Below are positions 49,735 to 58,654 of a DNA stretch of 64,000 nt, piece by piece (within the stretch, counting starts at the first letter, position 1; each line of letters starts with the position of its first letter). A program made the translations under genes and the position numbers. The notes below the pieces were generated by a model. The model did no database searches. It was given only the letters and a program-made list of their open reading frames with translations, and was not told the origin of the DNA. This DNA is from JALZKA01 sp963717635 (lineage in GTDB: Bacteria; Actinomycetota; Thermoleophilia; Solirubrobacterales; 70-9), in contig OY970347.1 in the NCBI GenBank assembly GCA_963717635.1, forward strand, positions 2,108,001-2,172,000. The letters are read 5' to 3'.

Positions 49735-50463
49735 CTACTCGGAGTCGGAGTCGTCGCCGTCGCCGGCTTCGGCCTCGCCCTCGTCGCCCTCGGCCTCGTC
49801 GCCCTCGGCCTCGGGGGCCTCGATCGGCTCGCCGTCCTCGCCGATCAGCTCGGTCTCTTCGTCGACCTCGGGCTCCGGCTCCTCCTCGACCCGCGGCGGG
49901 TTCAGGGTCGCGATCGTGACCTCCTCGGCCTCGACGCCCTCGCCGAGCGCGAATTCGACCCCCTCGGGGGCGACCACGGAGTCGAGCTGCATCGTGTCGC
50001 CGATCTCCATTCCGGAGACGTCGACCGCGATCGACTCGGGAATGTCGGTCGGCAGCGCCTCGACGTTGATCTGGTGGGTGATGTGCTCGAGCACGCCGCC
50101 CTCCTTGACGCCGGGGGACTCCTCGACGCCCAGTAGCTCGATCGCGACCTCGGATTGGATCGCCTGGTCGAGGCGCACGACCTGGAGGTCGAGATGAATC
50201 AGCTGCCCGCGGACCGGATGGCGCTGCTGCTCCTTGACGACCACCGGCTCGGCCGTGCCGCCGTCGATCTTGAGGTCGAACAGGGCGGCGCCGGTGGCGA
50301 GGGCGTTGCGCGCCTCGCGCTCCGGCACACTGAAGGCGCGAGCCTCCGAACCGCCGGAGTAGACCACGCCGGGAACCAGCCCCTCCCGCCGCAGGCGGCG
50401 GGCGGTGCGTGACCCGAATTCGGTCCGCTGGGAGACGTCGAGCGTGGCGCGATCTGAAGCCAT
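49735..50463 (-). CDS. rplY: ribosomal protein L25 (Ctc/TL5 form) with acidic tail
   Basis: A 242-residue protein. The 5S-rRNA-binding domain (about 5-95; RTEFGSRTARRLRREGLVPGVVYSG, trimmed here to key words FGSRTARRLR and VPGVVYSGG) is followed by the beta domain of the long Ctc/TL5 type (about 100-190). A 50-residue tail is nearly all Glu/Asp/Gly. It sits on the large subunit near 5S rRNA. The frame extends upstream, but the ATG at 50463 begins the conserved sequence; a TATCCT box is 12 nt upstream. Confidence 0.92.
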   Translation of the reverse strand: MASDRATLDVSQRTEFGSRTARRLRREGLVPGVVYSGGSEARAFSVPEREARNALATGAALFDLKIDGGTAEPVVVKEQQRHPVRGQLIHLDLQVVRLDQAIQSEVAIELLGVEESPGVKEGGVLEHITHQINVEALPTDIPESIAVDVSGMEIGDTMQLDSVVAPEGVEFALGEGVEAEEVTIATLNPPRVEEEPEPEVDEETELIGEDGEPIEAPEAEGDEAEGDEGEAEAGDGDDSDSE

Positions 50464-50483
50464 GAGCGACGGTCGAGGATAGC

Positions 50484-50489
50484 TAGTCT
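50484..50489 (+). promoter_or_regulatory. candidate leaderless -10 box (TAGTCT) of the AarF gene
   Basis: TAGTCT, 6 nt before the GTG at 50496, in the 32-base divergent gap with the L25 gene. No -35 recognised. Confidence 0.42.
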
Positions 50490-50495
50490 GGCCCC

Positions 50496-51917
50496 GTGGG
50501 CGACGAGGGGAAGATCCCCAAGGGGAGGGTTCGGCGGTCGGCGAAGCTGGGCACGGCGCTGGGCGCGCAGGGCGCCCGCTACGCGGGCACGAAGGCGGCC
50601 GGGCTGGCGCGATCCAAGGAGGGCGCCGGGGAGAAGCTCGAGGCGCGCCACCTGGAGACGGCGATCCGCATGGCATCGGTCCTGGGCGAGATGAAGGGGG
50701 CCGCGATGAAGGTCGGCCAGCTCGCGTCGTTCGTCGACACCGAGTTCCTGCCCGAGGAGTACCGCGAGATCTACCAGGAGCAGATGGCGATGCTGCGCAG
50801 CTCGGCCGAGGCGATGCCCTGGTCGAAGGTCTCGAAGGTGCTCGAGGAGGAGTACCGGGGCGAGCAGGTCGCCGACGTGTTCGCCGAATTCGAGGAGGAG
50901 GCGTTCGCCGCTGCCTCGATCGGCCAGGTCCACCGGGCCACGCTCCACGACGGACGTCGGGTGGCGGTCAAGATCCAATACCCGGGCGTGGCCGAGGCGC
51001 TGGAGGCCGACCTCCGCAACGTGGGGACGATCGTCCGGCTGGCGAAAGCGCTCGCGCCGGGACTCGACCCGAAGGCGATCGCCTCCGAGTTGCGCGAGCG
51101 AGTGCTGGAGGAGCTGGACTACGAGCACGAGGCCGACAATCAGCGCAGCTTCAGCCGCGCCTACCGAGGGCACCCGTTCATTTACGTCCCGGATGTCCTG
51201 ACCCGGCTATCGCGGCGGCGGGTGCTGGTGACCGAATACGTGGCCGGCGCCGACTTCGAAGCGGTGAAGGACCTTGACGCGGACGCTCGCAGCCGCTTCG
51301 GGGAGATCGTCTTCCGCTTCGCCTTCGGCTCGATCTACCACCTCCAGCACTTCAACGCCGACACCCACCCCGGCAACTACCTGCTGATGGCTGACGGACG
51401 GGTCGCGTTCCTCGACTTCGGGATGACGAAGCGGCTCGACATCGAGCAGATCGAGCTCGAGCAGGTGGCGGTCGACGCCGCCTCCCGCAAGGACCCGGAA
51501 GGGCTGCGGCTTGCCCTTGCCGACCTGGGGTTCGTCAAGAACCCGACCAAGCTCGACGCCGAGCGGCTGATGGACGCCGTGATGATCGTCGGCGGTTGGT
51601 ACCTGGAGGACCGCGAGTACGAGGTGTCGGCGCGGCGGGTCGCGAAGGTGATCGAGATCACGACCGACCCGCGCTCGGATTACTTCTCGCTGCTGCGCCG
51701 CGAGACGGTGCCGGCCGACGAGCTGATGGGCCGGCGGATGGAGACCGGCGTCCTGGCCTGCCTCGCGCAGCTGCGCGCCAAGCGCAACTGGCACCGGATC
51801 ATGCGCGAGTGGGTGTACGCGGACCCGCCCGCCACCAAGCTGGGCGAGCAGGAATGGGCGTACTTCGAGGAACGCGGGATCAAGCGCGTGCCCGGGTACG
51901 CCGGACGACCTGGCTAA
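50496..51917 (+). CDS. AarF/UbiB/ABC1-family atypical kinase
   Basis: A 473-residue protein. MKGAAMKVGQLASF is the KxGQ motif that marks the family, FAAASIGQVHRATL replaces the usual P-loop (A-rich loop), VAVKIQYPGV holds the Lys, and HPGNYLL and FLDFGMTKRL are the catalytic-loop and DFG equivalents. Members have ATPase activity supporting quinone or lipid metabolism. This may be membrane-associated, but no C-terminal membrane helix is evident. GTG start after a TAGTCT box. Its stop overlaps that of the GDPD gene (CTAA). Confidence 0.9.
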   Translation: MGDEGKIPKGRVRRSAKLGTALGAQGARYAGTKAAGLARSKEGAGEKLEARHLETAIRMASVLGEMKGAAMKVGQLASFVDTEFLPEEYREIYQEQMAMLRSSAEAMPWSKVSKVLEEEYRGEQVADVFAEFEEEAFAAASIGQVHRATLHDGRRVAVKIQYPGVAEALEADLRNVGTIVRLAKALAPGLDPKAIASELRERVLEELDYEHEADNQRSFSRAYRGHPFIYVPDVLTRLSRRRVLVTEYVAGADFEAVKDLDADARSRFGEIVFRFAFGSIYHLQHFNADTHPGNYLLMADGRVAFLDFGMTKRLDIEQIELEQVAVDAASRKDPEGLRLALADLGFVKNPTKLDAERLMDAVMIVGGWYLEDREYEVSARRVAKVIEITTDPRSDYFSLLRRETVPADELMGRRMETGVLACLAQLRAKRNWHRIMREWVYADPPATKLGEQEWAYFEERGIKRVPGYAGRPG

Positions 51918-52669
51918 AACCCCGTGAACAGCCTGGGGTCGTTCGAGCAGATTCCGTCGGCGCCCAGTTCGAGCAGCGTCTCGATACGCGCCTGCTCGTC
52001 AACCGTCCAGCAGATCAGCTCGCAATCGCAGGCGTGGACCGCCTGCGCCAGCGCCGGGGTCGCGACCTGGTGGTAGAGCCAGATCGCCTTGACGCCGAGC
52101 CGCGGCGCGTGGCGGCGGATCACGCTCGGCAGGCGCGCGCGCATCGTCGCGAGCCCCGCCATCACGAGCGGGCGGGCCATCCGGCTGCGGGTCCAGTCGC
52201 GGCCGATCTTGGGCAGCGTCCAGCCGCGCCTCAGCTCGGGGCCGAACTCTCCGACGGCGTGGATCGAGCGGACCTCCATCGTCGAGGTCATCGCCCGCTC
52301 GAGCAGGCCGCGCTCGCGCAGCGCGGCCACGATCTCGTCCTCGCGGCCGGCGAGCTTCAGGTCGAGGTCGATACGGACCTGGTCGAGCGGCGGCTCCGTG
52401 AACGCGTCGAGCGCTTGCGCCAGGGTCAGCGGCGATCGGCCTCGAGCGTCGGCCCAGTCATGCGCGATCACCAGCGGGCCGCTGGCGCGCGCGGGGCCGG
52501 CGCGGGCCGTGCCCCACTCAGAACCGTCGGCGAAATCAGATTCCGGCCGCAGCACGTCGAACTCGATCACGTCGACGCCCGCCGTCTCCGCGGCGCGGAA
52601 GCTGGCGATCGTGTTGCCGGGAACGATCGCGTCCGCGCCCTTGTGGCCTACCCGGATGAAGGTGCTCAC
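51914..52669 (-). CDS. glycerophosphodiester phosphodiesterase
   Basis: A 251-residue TIM-barrel enzyme. VGHKGADAIVPGNTIASF (HKG in place of the usual HRG), GVDVIEFDV with the metal Glu/Asp, and LVIAHDW with the catalytic His match GDPD enzymes, which release glycerol 3-phosphate from glycerophosphodiesters. DLDLKLAG and CWTVDEQARIETLLELGADGICSNDPRLF complete the barrel. GTG at 52669 is chosen: a TACGCT box lies 7 nt upstream and the conserved part starts here. No signal peptide, so probably cytoplasmic. Confidence 0.88.
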   Translation of the reverse strand: MSTFIRVGHKGADAIVPGNTIASFRAAETAGVDVIEFDVLRPESDFADGSEWGTARAGPARASGPLVIAHDWADARGRSPLTLAQALDAFTEPPLDQVRIDLDLKLAGREDEIVAALRERGLLERAMTSTMEVRSIHAVGEFGPELRRGWTLPKIGRDWTRSRMARPLVMAGLATMRARLPSVIRRHAPRLGVKAIWLYHQVATPALAQAVHACDCELICWTVDEQARIETLLELGADGICSNDPRLFTGF

Positions 52670-52676
52670 CCGAGCA

Positions 52677-52682
52677 AGCGTA
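52677..52682 (-). promoter_or_regulatory. candidate leaderless -10 box (TACGCT) of the GDPD gene
   Basis: TACGCT on the minus strand, 7 nt before GTG 52669. It forms a divergent set with the box at 52744-52749. Confidence 0.42.
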
Positions 52683-52743
52683 TGTGCCGATAGGACACAT
52701 CCCCTACCGGGGGCAATCTGCTTTCGCGCCTTGCGTCGCTCAC

Positions 52744-52749
52744 TAGAGT
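52744..52749 (+). promoter_or_regulatory. candidate leaderless -10 box (TAGAGT) of the NTF2-like gene
   Basis: TAGAGT, 6 nt before GTG 52756; the same hexamer as both boxes at 29947-29968. Confidence 0.42.
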
Positions 52750-52755
52750 TCATGC

Positions 52756-53220
52756 GTGGGCTACCTCAGCGACATCGCCCGCCGCCGGATCGCCGCGCTG
52801 CTTCTGATCGCGGGCATCGTCGTCGGCGCGCTGGCGATCGCCGACGTCGGTCCGTTCGACGACCCCCCGACCGAAGCCGATCGGGTGGCCGAGACCGTTG
52901 ACCGCTTCTACGGGGCCGCCGCGGAGGGTGACTTCGCGACCTACTGCGCGCTCCTAACGCCTGCCGCACGCGACCGCGTGCGGGCCAACGCGGCGCGGCT
53001 ATTGGAGGAAGCCGGTCGGCTGAGCTGCGACGAGATCCTGACCGTTGCCAAGGCGACCTTCGCCGGCATCAGCGCCCGGATCAGGGAGGTCAGCATCAGC
53101 GGCATCCGCGCGCGGGTCGAGGCGAACGTGAAGCTGCCCAAGACCCCGGGCGTCGAGTCGAAGACGATGTTCCTCGATCAGGACGAGGCGGGTGAGTGGA
53201 GGGTCAGCGACCCCGGCTAG
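52756..53220 (+). CDS. membrane-anchored NTF2-like (DUF4878-like) protein
   Basis: A 154-residue protein starting at GTG. One N-terminal membrane helix (about 11-29, IAALLLIAGIVVGALAIA) precedes an external alpha+beta domain beginning TVDRFYGAAAEGDFATYCALLTP, the pattern of cone-shaped NTF2-like domains, with two Cys (in TYCALL and LSCDEI) that could pair. Function unknown; such domains often bind small ligands or wall components. Its stop is a CTAG shared with the convergent propeller gene. Confidence 0.7.
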   Translation: MGYLSDIARRRIAALLLIAGIVVGALAIADVGPFDDPPTEADRVAETVDRFYGAAAEGDFATYCALLTPAARDRVRANAARLLEEAGRLSCDEILTVAKATFAGISARIREVSISGIRARVEANVKLPKTPGVESKTMFLDQDEAGEWRVSDPG

Positions 53221-54731
53221 CGCTCGCGCGCGAAGTGGAAGACCGAAGCGTCGCCGGATGCCGCCACGTAGAGCGACTTGTCGTCTCGGCTGAGTGCCGT
53301 GAACGCCGGGAAGCCGATGCCGGAGTTGTCGCCCTCGGCCGTGGAGAACGAGAGCTCGGAGCAGGCGCTGGTGCCGACAACGAATCCGGTTTCGAAGTCT
53401 CCTGACAGGCACCTCCCGAACGCGAGCCTGCCGGTGGCGCGTGTTCGCTCGAACTCCACGATCGCGGAATCCTGCGCGGAGGTCACGTAGACCGACCGGC
53501 CGTCGCGACTGGCAATCACGCCCTCCGCAGCGTCGATGCCGGAGTCGTCGCCGTTGGTCGCGGTTACGGGGGTCGAATCGCAGGGCTCGCCGGCCGCTGA
53601 GTCGAGATCGCCCGAAAGACAGCGTTTGTAGGTCAGGGTTCCCCTGCGCAGGCCTCGTCGCAGCTCGACCACTGCGTCGTCGCCTCGCGACGTGACGTAG
53701 ATCGACCGGGCGTCGCGCGTCATCGCCAGGGCGCGAAGATCGTCGAACCCGGAATTGGCGCCATTCGGTTCTGCCGCCTCGACGAGTTCACACGCGGGGA
53801 AGCTCTCGGATTCGCCGCTGATGCAGCCGCGGTAGGTGAGTTTGCCGTTGCGCCGGTTGCGCTTGAAGCGAAAGACGGCGTCGTCGTCGCTGGAGACACC
53901 GTAGAGCCACCGCGAGTCGGGGCTGAGCGCCAACCCGCGGGCGTCGTCGAGCCCGGAGTCGTCGCCCTGGCCGTTCGCCTCGGGGATTTCTCGACACGCG
54001 CCGGAGCCCGCGGGGCCGCTCCCCGACTCGCCGGTGATACAACCGCCGAACCGCAGTGTTCCGGTTCTCCGGTTGCGCCGGAAGCGCACCAATGCGGCGT
54101 CATTCGTGGCGGCGAGGTAGAGCGACTTTCCGTTGCGGCTCAGGGCCAGGGACTTCGGGTGGTCCAGCCCGGAGTCCGCGCCGCCGGGCGTGGCCTCCGG
54201 GACCTCCCTGCAGGCGGCGTCGGCGTCGCCGCCGATGCAGCCCCTGTACCTCAGCTTGCCCTGACGGCCAACCCTGAAGCGGGCGACCGCGTCGTCGCCG
54301 GCGACCGCCGCGTAGGCGAAGTCGCCATCGCGGCTGAAGACCAGCGTGCGCACATCGCGAAGCCCGGACCCGACGCCGGTCGGCCGGGCGCTTCGGATCT
54401 GGGCGCAGGGCATGTCGCTGTTGCCCGTCAGGCAGCCCCTGTAGACGAGCGAGCCGTTGCCGGGGCGCCGAAAGCGGGCGATCGCGTCGCTTGCGCGGGC
54501 GGCCGCGTAGACGAACTTGCCGTTCCTGCCCACGGTCACGGACTCGACGGCGCCCAAGGGCGAGCCGAAGCCGCCGACGGTCGCCGCCAGGACCAGGGTG
54601 CATTGGGGGTCCGTTCCGGTGTCGCCGCTTTGGCATCGCCGCTCCGCGAGATCTCCGACCGCGCCTGCCGCAACCGCCGCTACTGTCAGGGTCGTGGCTG
54701 CGACCGCACCGGACGCGAACAGCCGGCGCAT
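53217..54731 (-). CDS. secreted seven-repeat beta-propeller protein with a Cys pair in every repeat
   Basis: A 504-residue protein with a signal peptide (about 1-26). Seven repeats of about 55-70 residues follow the pattern SGLDxxxxLxxSxDxxxLYxxxxxDxAVxxFxR, then G-x-L-x-x-x-x-C-x-x-G. Each has two Cys a few residues apart (CQSGDTGTDPQC, CLTGNSDMPC, CIGGDADAAC, CITGES...GAC, CISGESESFPAC, CLSGDL...EPC, CLSGDF...SAC), probably a disulfide in a loop of each blade. This matches a seven-bladed lactonase/YVTN-like propeller. The ATG at 54731 overlaps the prs stop. Likely extracellular binding role; enzyme activity not evident. Confidence 0.78.
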   Translation of the reverse strand: MRRLFASGAVAATTLTVAAVAAGAVGDLAERRCQSGDTGTDPQCTLVLAATVGGFGSPLGAVESVTVGRNGKFVYAAARASDAIARFRRPGNGSLVYRGCLTGNSDMPCAQIRSARPTGVGSGLRDVRTLVFSRDGDFAYAAVAGDDAVARFRVGRQGKLRYRGCIGGDADAACREVPEATPGGADSGLDHPKSLALSRNGKSLYLAATNDAALVRFRRNRRTGTLRFGGCITGESGSGPAGSGACREIPEANGQGDDSGLDDARGLALSPDSRWLYGVSSDDDAVFRFKRNRRNGKLTYRGCISGESESFPACELVEAAEPNGANSGFDDLRALAMTRDARSIYVTSRGDDAVVELRRGLRRGTLTYKRCLSGDLDSAAGEPCDSTPVTATNGDDSGIDAAEGVIASRDGRSVYVTSAQDSAIVEFERTRATGRLAFGRCLSGDFETGFVVGTSACSELSFSTAEGDNSGIGFPAFTALSRDDKSLYVAASGDASVFHFARER

Positions 54732-55762
54732 CAGAACAGCTGGTTCTCGCCCGCGAAGATCTCGGAGACGGAGTCGTCCGAGAAGATCCGGCGGATCGAG
54801 TCGGCGAGGATCGTCGACGCGTGCAGGACGGTGATGTTCTCGGGCGCGCCCGGCGCCAGAGGGACCGTGTCGGTGACGACGATCCGCTCGATGCCGGAGT
54901 TCTCGTAAGCGAGACGCTCGTATGCCGGGCCCGAGAAGACGCCGTGGGTGGCGCAGGCGATCACGTTCGCGGCGCCCTCGTCGAGCACGGTCTTGGCCGC
55001 GGCGCACAGCGTGCCGGCCGTGTCGATCATGTCGTCGACGAGCACGGCGGTCTTGCCCTGGACCTCGCCGACCACGTAGCCGATCTCGGCGACCTGCTGC
55101 TCGGGCCGCTCCTTCTCCATCACGGCCCAGTGGACCCCTACCTTGCGGGCGAAGTTGCGCGCGACCTTGACCCGGCCGGCGTCGGGCGAGACGATCACCA
55201 AGTCGTTGTCGAAGGCCTGATCCATGAAGTATTGGGTGAGCATCGGCATCGCGGTCATGTGGTCGACCGGCTTCGAGAAGAATCCCTGCACCTGACCTGA
55301 GTGGAGGTCCATGGTCAGCACCCGGTCGACGCCGACGGCCTCGAGGCATTGGGCGACGACGCGGGCCGAGATCGGCTCACGGGGCGCGGACTTCTTGTCC
55401 TGGCGCGAGTAGCCGTACCAGGGCATCACGGCGATGATCCGGTGCGCCGACGCCCCCTTTGCGGCATCGATCATCACCAGCAGTTCCATCAGGGCGTCGT
55501 TGGGGGTCATCCCCTGAGCCAGGTTCGCCGCGGTCGACTGGACCAGGAAGACGTCGGCGCCGCGGATCGACTCCTCGTAGCGACAGTAGACCTCGCCGTC
55601 GGCGAACGTGCGGAGGTCGACCTGGCCGAGGTCGACGTCCAGCTGACCGGCGATCCGAGCGGCCTGTTCGATCGAGGCGCGCCCGCCGAAGACCATCAGG
55701 CGCTTCGTGTAGTCGTGCGGGATCGAGCTGGCGACCTGGGGGCTCTCCTCGATGATGCTCAC
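54731..55762 (-). CDS. prs: ribose-phosphate pyrophosphokinase (PRPP synthetase)
   Basis: A 343-residue enzyme. TFADGEVYCRYEESIRGADVFLVQS, YGYSRQDKKSAPREPISAR, DLHSGQVQGFF and the PRPP loop VLVDDMIDTAGTL are all present. It makes PRPP from ribose 5-phosphate and ATP for nucleotide, His and Trp synthesis and, in actinobacteria, decaprenyl-phosphate-linked arabinose. The GTG at 55762 overlaps the glmU stop (GTGA); the longer frame lies inside glmU. The glmU-prs pair is conserved in actinobacteria. Confidence 0.96.
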   Translation of the reverse strand: MSIIEESPQVASSIPHDYTKRLMVFGGRASIEQAARIAGQLDVDLGQVDLRTFADGEVYCRYEESIRGADVFLVQSTAANLAQGMTPNDALMELLVMIDAAKGASAHRIIAVMPWYGYSRQDKKSAPREPISARVVAQCLEAVGVDRVLTMDLHSGQVQGFFSKPVDHMTAMPMLTQYFMDQAFDNDLVIVSPDAGRVKVARNFARKVGVHWAVMEKERPEQQVAEIGYVVGEVQGKTAVLVDDMIDTAGTLCAAAKTVLDEGAANVIACATHGVFSGPAYERLAYENSGIERIVVTDTVPLAPGAPENITVLHASTILADSIRRIFSDDSVSEIFAGENQLF

Positions 55763-57177
55763 TTCTTCTTCTTCGCCTTGCCCTCGACGTAGCCCTCGAT
55801 GTTTCGCTGGCCGGCGTCGGTCACCCCGAGCGCGCCTTCGGGCACGTCCTCGCGGATCACCGCGCCGGCGCCAGTGTATGCGCCGTCGCCGACGCTGACC
55901 GGCGCGACGAGGGAGTTGTTGACGGCGATTCGCGCACCCTCCCCGATCTTCGTGCGGTGCTTGGCCTGGCCGTCGTAGTTGGCCGTGATCGTGCCGGCGC
56001 CGAGGTTGGCTCCGGCGCCTACGTCGGCGTCGCCGACGTAGGCGAGGTGCGGCACCTTGGCGCCCGCGCCAATCTCCGAATTCTTGACCTCGACGAAGGT
56101 GCCGACCTTGGCGCCGGTGTGGAGCCGGGCGCCGGGTCGCAGGTGGGAGAAGGGCCCGACCGAGCATTCGTCGCCCACGTCGCACTCCAGCAGGTGCGAG
56201 CGCAGGACCTGCGAATTGGCCCCGATCCGCGCGTCGATGGCGGTCGTGTGCGGGCCAATTACCGAGTCGGCGCCGACCTCGGTCGCGCCCCGCAGCGCGG
56301 TGCCCGGCTCGATCGTGACATCGGCGGCGATCTTGACGTCGGCGTCGATCCAGGTCGAGGCCGGGTCGACGATCGTCACGCCGGCAAGCATGTGAGCGTT
56401 GAGGATCTGGCGGCGGGCCTCGGCCGTCGCAAGTGCCAGGTCGGCGCGGTGGTTGACGCCGAGGTTCACATTCGGATCGGTGGCCTTGTAAGCGGCAACC
56501 CGCCCGCCGCCGGCGCGCAGGATCGGCAGCGCATCACCCAGGTAGTACTCGCCCGCCTCGTTGTCGTCGGTGATCGAACCCAGCGCCTCGGCGAACTTCG
56601 GCCCGTCGAAGCAGTAGGTGCCGGTATTGATCTCGCGCGTGGCGAGGATCTCCGGGTCGACGGTCTCGGGATGCTTCGTCTCGACGATGCTCTCGACGTC
56701 GCCGCCGGGATCACGGACGATCCGCCCGTAGGTGCCGGGATCGTCCATCTCGACGGTCATCACGGTGGCGACGGCGCCCGTCGACCGGTGCGTGGCGAGC
56801 AACTCGCCGATCGTCTCGGCGGTGATCAACGGGTGGTCGCCCGAAAGCACGACGACCTCTGCCGAGTCGCGGATCGCGTCGATCGCCGCACGCATCGCGC
56901 CGCCGGTCCCGTTCGCCTCGGGCTGGACGACGGTCTCCGTCTCGCCGGGCAGGCCAGGCGCCAGGTCACGGTCGGGCGAGACGATCACGACGATCCGCCC
57001 GGCCCCCGCTCCGCGCGCGGCAAGAACGGGCCAGGCGATCATTGGACGCCCGCACACGGGGTGCAGGACCTTGGGCTTAGAGGAACGCATGCGCGTCCCC
57101 TCGCCCGCGGCCATGATCAGAACCGTCGGGGCTTTCGCAGCGGCGGCCACGGCCCAATCGTAGAGCGGGCGGGCCAT
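55759..57177 (-). CDS. glmU: bifunctional UDP-N-acetylglucosamine pyrophosphorylase / glucosamine-1-phosphate acetyltransferase
   Basis: A 472-residue two-domain enzyme. The uridyltransferase half starts LIMAAGEGTRMRSSKPKVLH, with GDHPLI and EINTGTYCFDG. The C-terminal left-handed beta helix runs from about 270 with hexapeptide repeats, HLRPGARLHTGAKVGTFVE and GAGTITANYDGQAKHRT. It supplies UDP-GlcNAc for peptidoglycan and the glycan locus. I use the ATG at 57177; the open frame runs further, into the tRNA gene, which cannot be coding. The Lys-rich tail KAKKKK ends just before the prs GTG. Confidence 0.95.
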   Translation of the reverse strand: MARPLYDWAVAAAAKAPTVLIMAAGEGTRMRSSKPKVLHPVCGRPMIAWPVLAARGAGAGRIVVIVSPDRDLAPGLPGETETVVQPEANGTGGAMRAAIDAIRDSAEVVVLSGDHPLITAETIGELLATHRSTGAVATVMTVEMDDPGTYGRIVRDPGGDVESIVETKHPETVDPEILATREINTGTYCFDGPKFAEALGSITDDNEAGEYYLGDALPILRAGGGRVAAYKATDPNVNLGVNHRADLALATAEARRQILNAHMLAGVTIVDPASTWIDADVKIAADVTIEPGTALRGATEVGADSVIGPHTTAIDARIGANSQVLRSHLLECDVGDECSVGPFSHLRPGARLHTGAKVGTFVEVKNSEIGAGAKVPHLAYVGDADVGAGANLGAGTITANYDGQAKHRTKIGEGARIAVNNSLVAPVSVGDGAYTGAGAVIREDVPEGALGVTDAGQRNIEGYVEGKAKKKK

Positions 57178-57278
57178 CGCGACGCGCGGCCTGCAGTCCG
57201 CGGGCGTTCCGCTGCGTTTGCAGACCACCCCTCGAGCCTGAAACGCAATCGGGCAGTCGATCGCGCTCGATCGCGCCC

Positions 57279-57284
57279 TAAACT
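57279..57284 (+). promoter_or_regulatory. candidate -10 box (TAAACT) of tRNA-Gln
   Basis: TAAACT ends 9 nt before the first base of the mature tRNA. Upstream, TCGATCGCG occurs twice; no consensus -35 is visible. Confidence 0.45.
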
Positions 57285-57293
57285 CGGAGCCGT

Positions 57294-57365
57294 TCCGGGA
57301 TGGTGTAGCCGGTAGCACGCCTCTTTTTGGTGGAGGAAGCCGGGGTTCGAACCCTCGTCCCGGAG
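57294..57365 (+). tRNA. tRNA-Gln (anticodon TTG)
   Basis: A complete 72-nt cloverleaf. The acceptor stem TCCGGGA (57294-57300) pairs with TCCCGGA (57358-57364), with discriminator G57365. The D stem GTGT/GCAC, the anticodon stem CCTCT/GGAGG around loop TTTTGGT with TTG at 57327-57329, and the T arm CGGGG-TTCGAAC-CCTCG complete it. CCA is not encoded. It reads CAA (and by wobble CAG). Confidence 0.96.
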
Positions 57366-57367
57366 TC

Positions 57368-58603
57368 CTAATCCTTCGCGCTGGTCCGCTTCCGCACCTT
57401 CCCGCTCTCGGCCCCCGGCTCCATCGCCGGGCCGCGGGGCGGCGCGATGCCCAACACGCGCATCGCTTTGAGCCCGAGGCTCAACTTCTCACGCCCCTCG
57501 GTTGACGACATGTCGTGGCCGGAGAGCTCCTTCACCCGCTCGAGCCGGTAGCGGATTGTGTGGCGGTGGGTGAACATCGTCGCGGCGGTCGGCGTGACGT
57601 TGGCGTCGTTGCCCAGGAACGCCTCGACCGTCCTCACCAGCTCCGTTTCGTACTGCTCGTCATACGCCGAGAGCGGCGCCACCGTCTCCTCGTAGAAGCT
57701 CTCGAGCTCCCCCGGGTCCTCGCTCATCGCCGGCAGCAGCAGCCGGTAGGCGCCCGTATCCTCGAATGCCAGGGTGGGAAGCCCCTCGGCCTCGGCGACG
57801 TTCACCGCCAGCAGCGCCTCCTTGCCGGCGCGATAGAGGTCGACCGGGTCCTGCGTGGGGCGGCTGTGAGCGACCGTGACCGTGAAGCCGCTCAGCGACG
57901 CGCGCAGCTCCTGGGCCAGGGCGGCGGCGGCCCGGCCCAGCACCGGGTCCTCGGGCGCCGGGACGATCGCGCTGACCTCGGCGACGTCGCCGTCGCCAAT
58001 CACCGCGACCGTGCCCTGGACCTGGGTCCTCAGCACCCGCAGGGCGACCGTCAGAACCCGGGCCCGCCAGTCGCCATCCTGCGCGACCTGCGGATGCGCG
58101 CGAGCCATGACCACGCCCGCCCCGGCGTCGACCTTCACGCCCACCTCGGCCGCCCGCGCGGCGATGTCGCCGCGGTCGGTGACCCGGCGCTCGAGCAGCG
58201 AGCGGACGAACTCGCCCGCCGCCTCGTCGCTGGCCCAGTCACCGGAGCGCGAGCGCTCGACCTCGAGCGCCAGCAGGGCCGAGACCATGCGCGCCAGCGG
58301 GGCCGCCGACCTGGCGCCGGCGCGTGCGCGAAAGCGAAGCTCGCCCACGACCGCATCGGCGACCCGCAGCTCGACCGACTCGACGTCGTCGTCGCCGGCC
58401 AGCAGCCTGCTCTCCTCGGTGGGAGACGACGCCGCGACGGCGAGCACGACGCTCGAGCGATCGATCACGGCGACGCTGGCACCCAGCACCTGCGACGCGG
58501 CGCGCGCGACCGCGGGCAACCCTGCCCCGGACTCGATCGCCTCGGAGAGCGCCTCGAGCGTGCCGGGATCCGCCTCGGCCCCGGCTTTGGCCTTCGAAGT
58601 CAC
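57368..58603 (-). CDS. PucR-family transcriptional regulator (CdaR-like, C-terminal HTH_30)
   Basis: A 411-residue protein. An N-terminal GAF-like sensor part (about 15-110), a central degenerate GGDEF-like domain (about 150-270) and the PucR helix-turn-helix at the C-terminus (about 325-385; ETELVRTVEAFLGNDANVTPTA, then THRHTIRYRLERVKEL) are present. Such regulators control purine, sugar-acid or amino-acid catabolism. Starts at GTG. Its stop lies 2 nt beyond the tRNA-Gln 3' end on the opposite strand. No target operon is obvious beside it. Confidence 0.88.
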   Translation of the reverse strand: MTSKAKAGAEADPGTLEALSEAIESGAGLPAVARAASQVLGASVAVIDRSSVVLAVAASSPTEESRLLAGDDDVESVELRVADAVVGELRFRARAGARSAAPLARMVSALLALEVERSRSGDWASDEAAGEFVRSLLERRVTDRGDIAARAAEVGVKVDAGAGVVMARAHPQVAQDGDWRARVLTVALRVLRTQVQGTVAVIGDGDVAEVSAIVPAPEDPVLGRAAAALAQELRASLSGFTVTVAHSRPTQDPVDLYRAGKEALLAVNVAEAEGLPTLAFEDTGAYRLLLPAMSEDPGELESFYEETVAPLSAYDEQYETELVRTVEAFLGNDANVTPTAATMFTHRHTIRYRLERVKELSGHDMSSTEGREKLSLGLKAMRVLGIAPPRGPAMEPGAESGKVRKRTSAKD

Positions 58604-58654
58604 CGGTAAATAGTGGCAGCCGCCCCGCGGACAGCCGAGCGGCGCCTGTTGCGC

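Noticed and set aside
57178..57318. N-terminal extension of GlmU to 519 residues
   Set aside because: It would run through the tRNA-Gln gene; the conserved LIMAAGEGTRM start is served by the ATG at 57177.
57294..57368. tRNA-Gln 3' end as a phage or island attachment site
   Set aside because: No integrase, no second copy of the tRNA 3' end seen in the window, and conserved actinobacterial genes on both sides.
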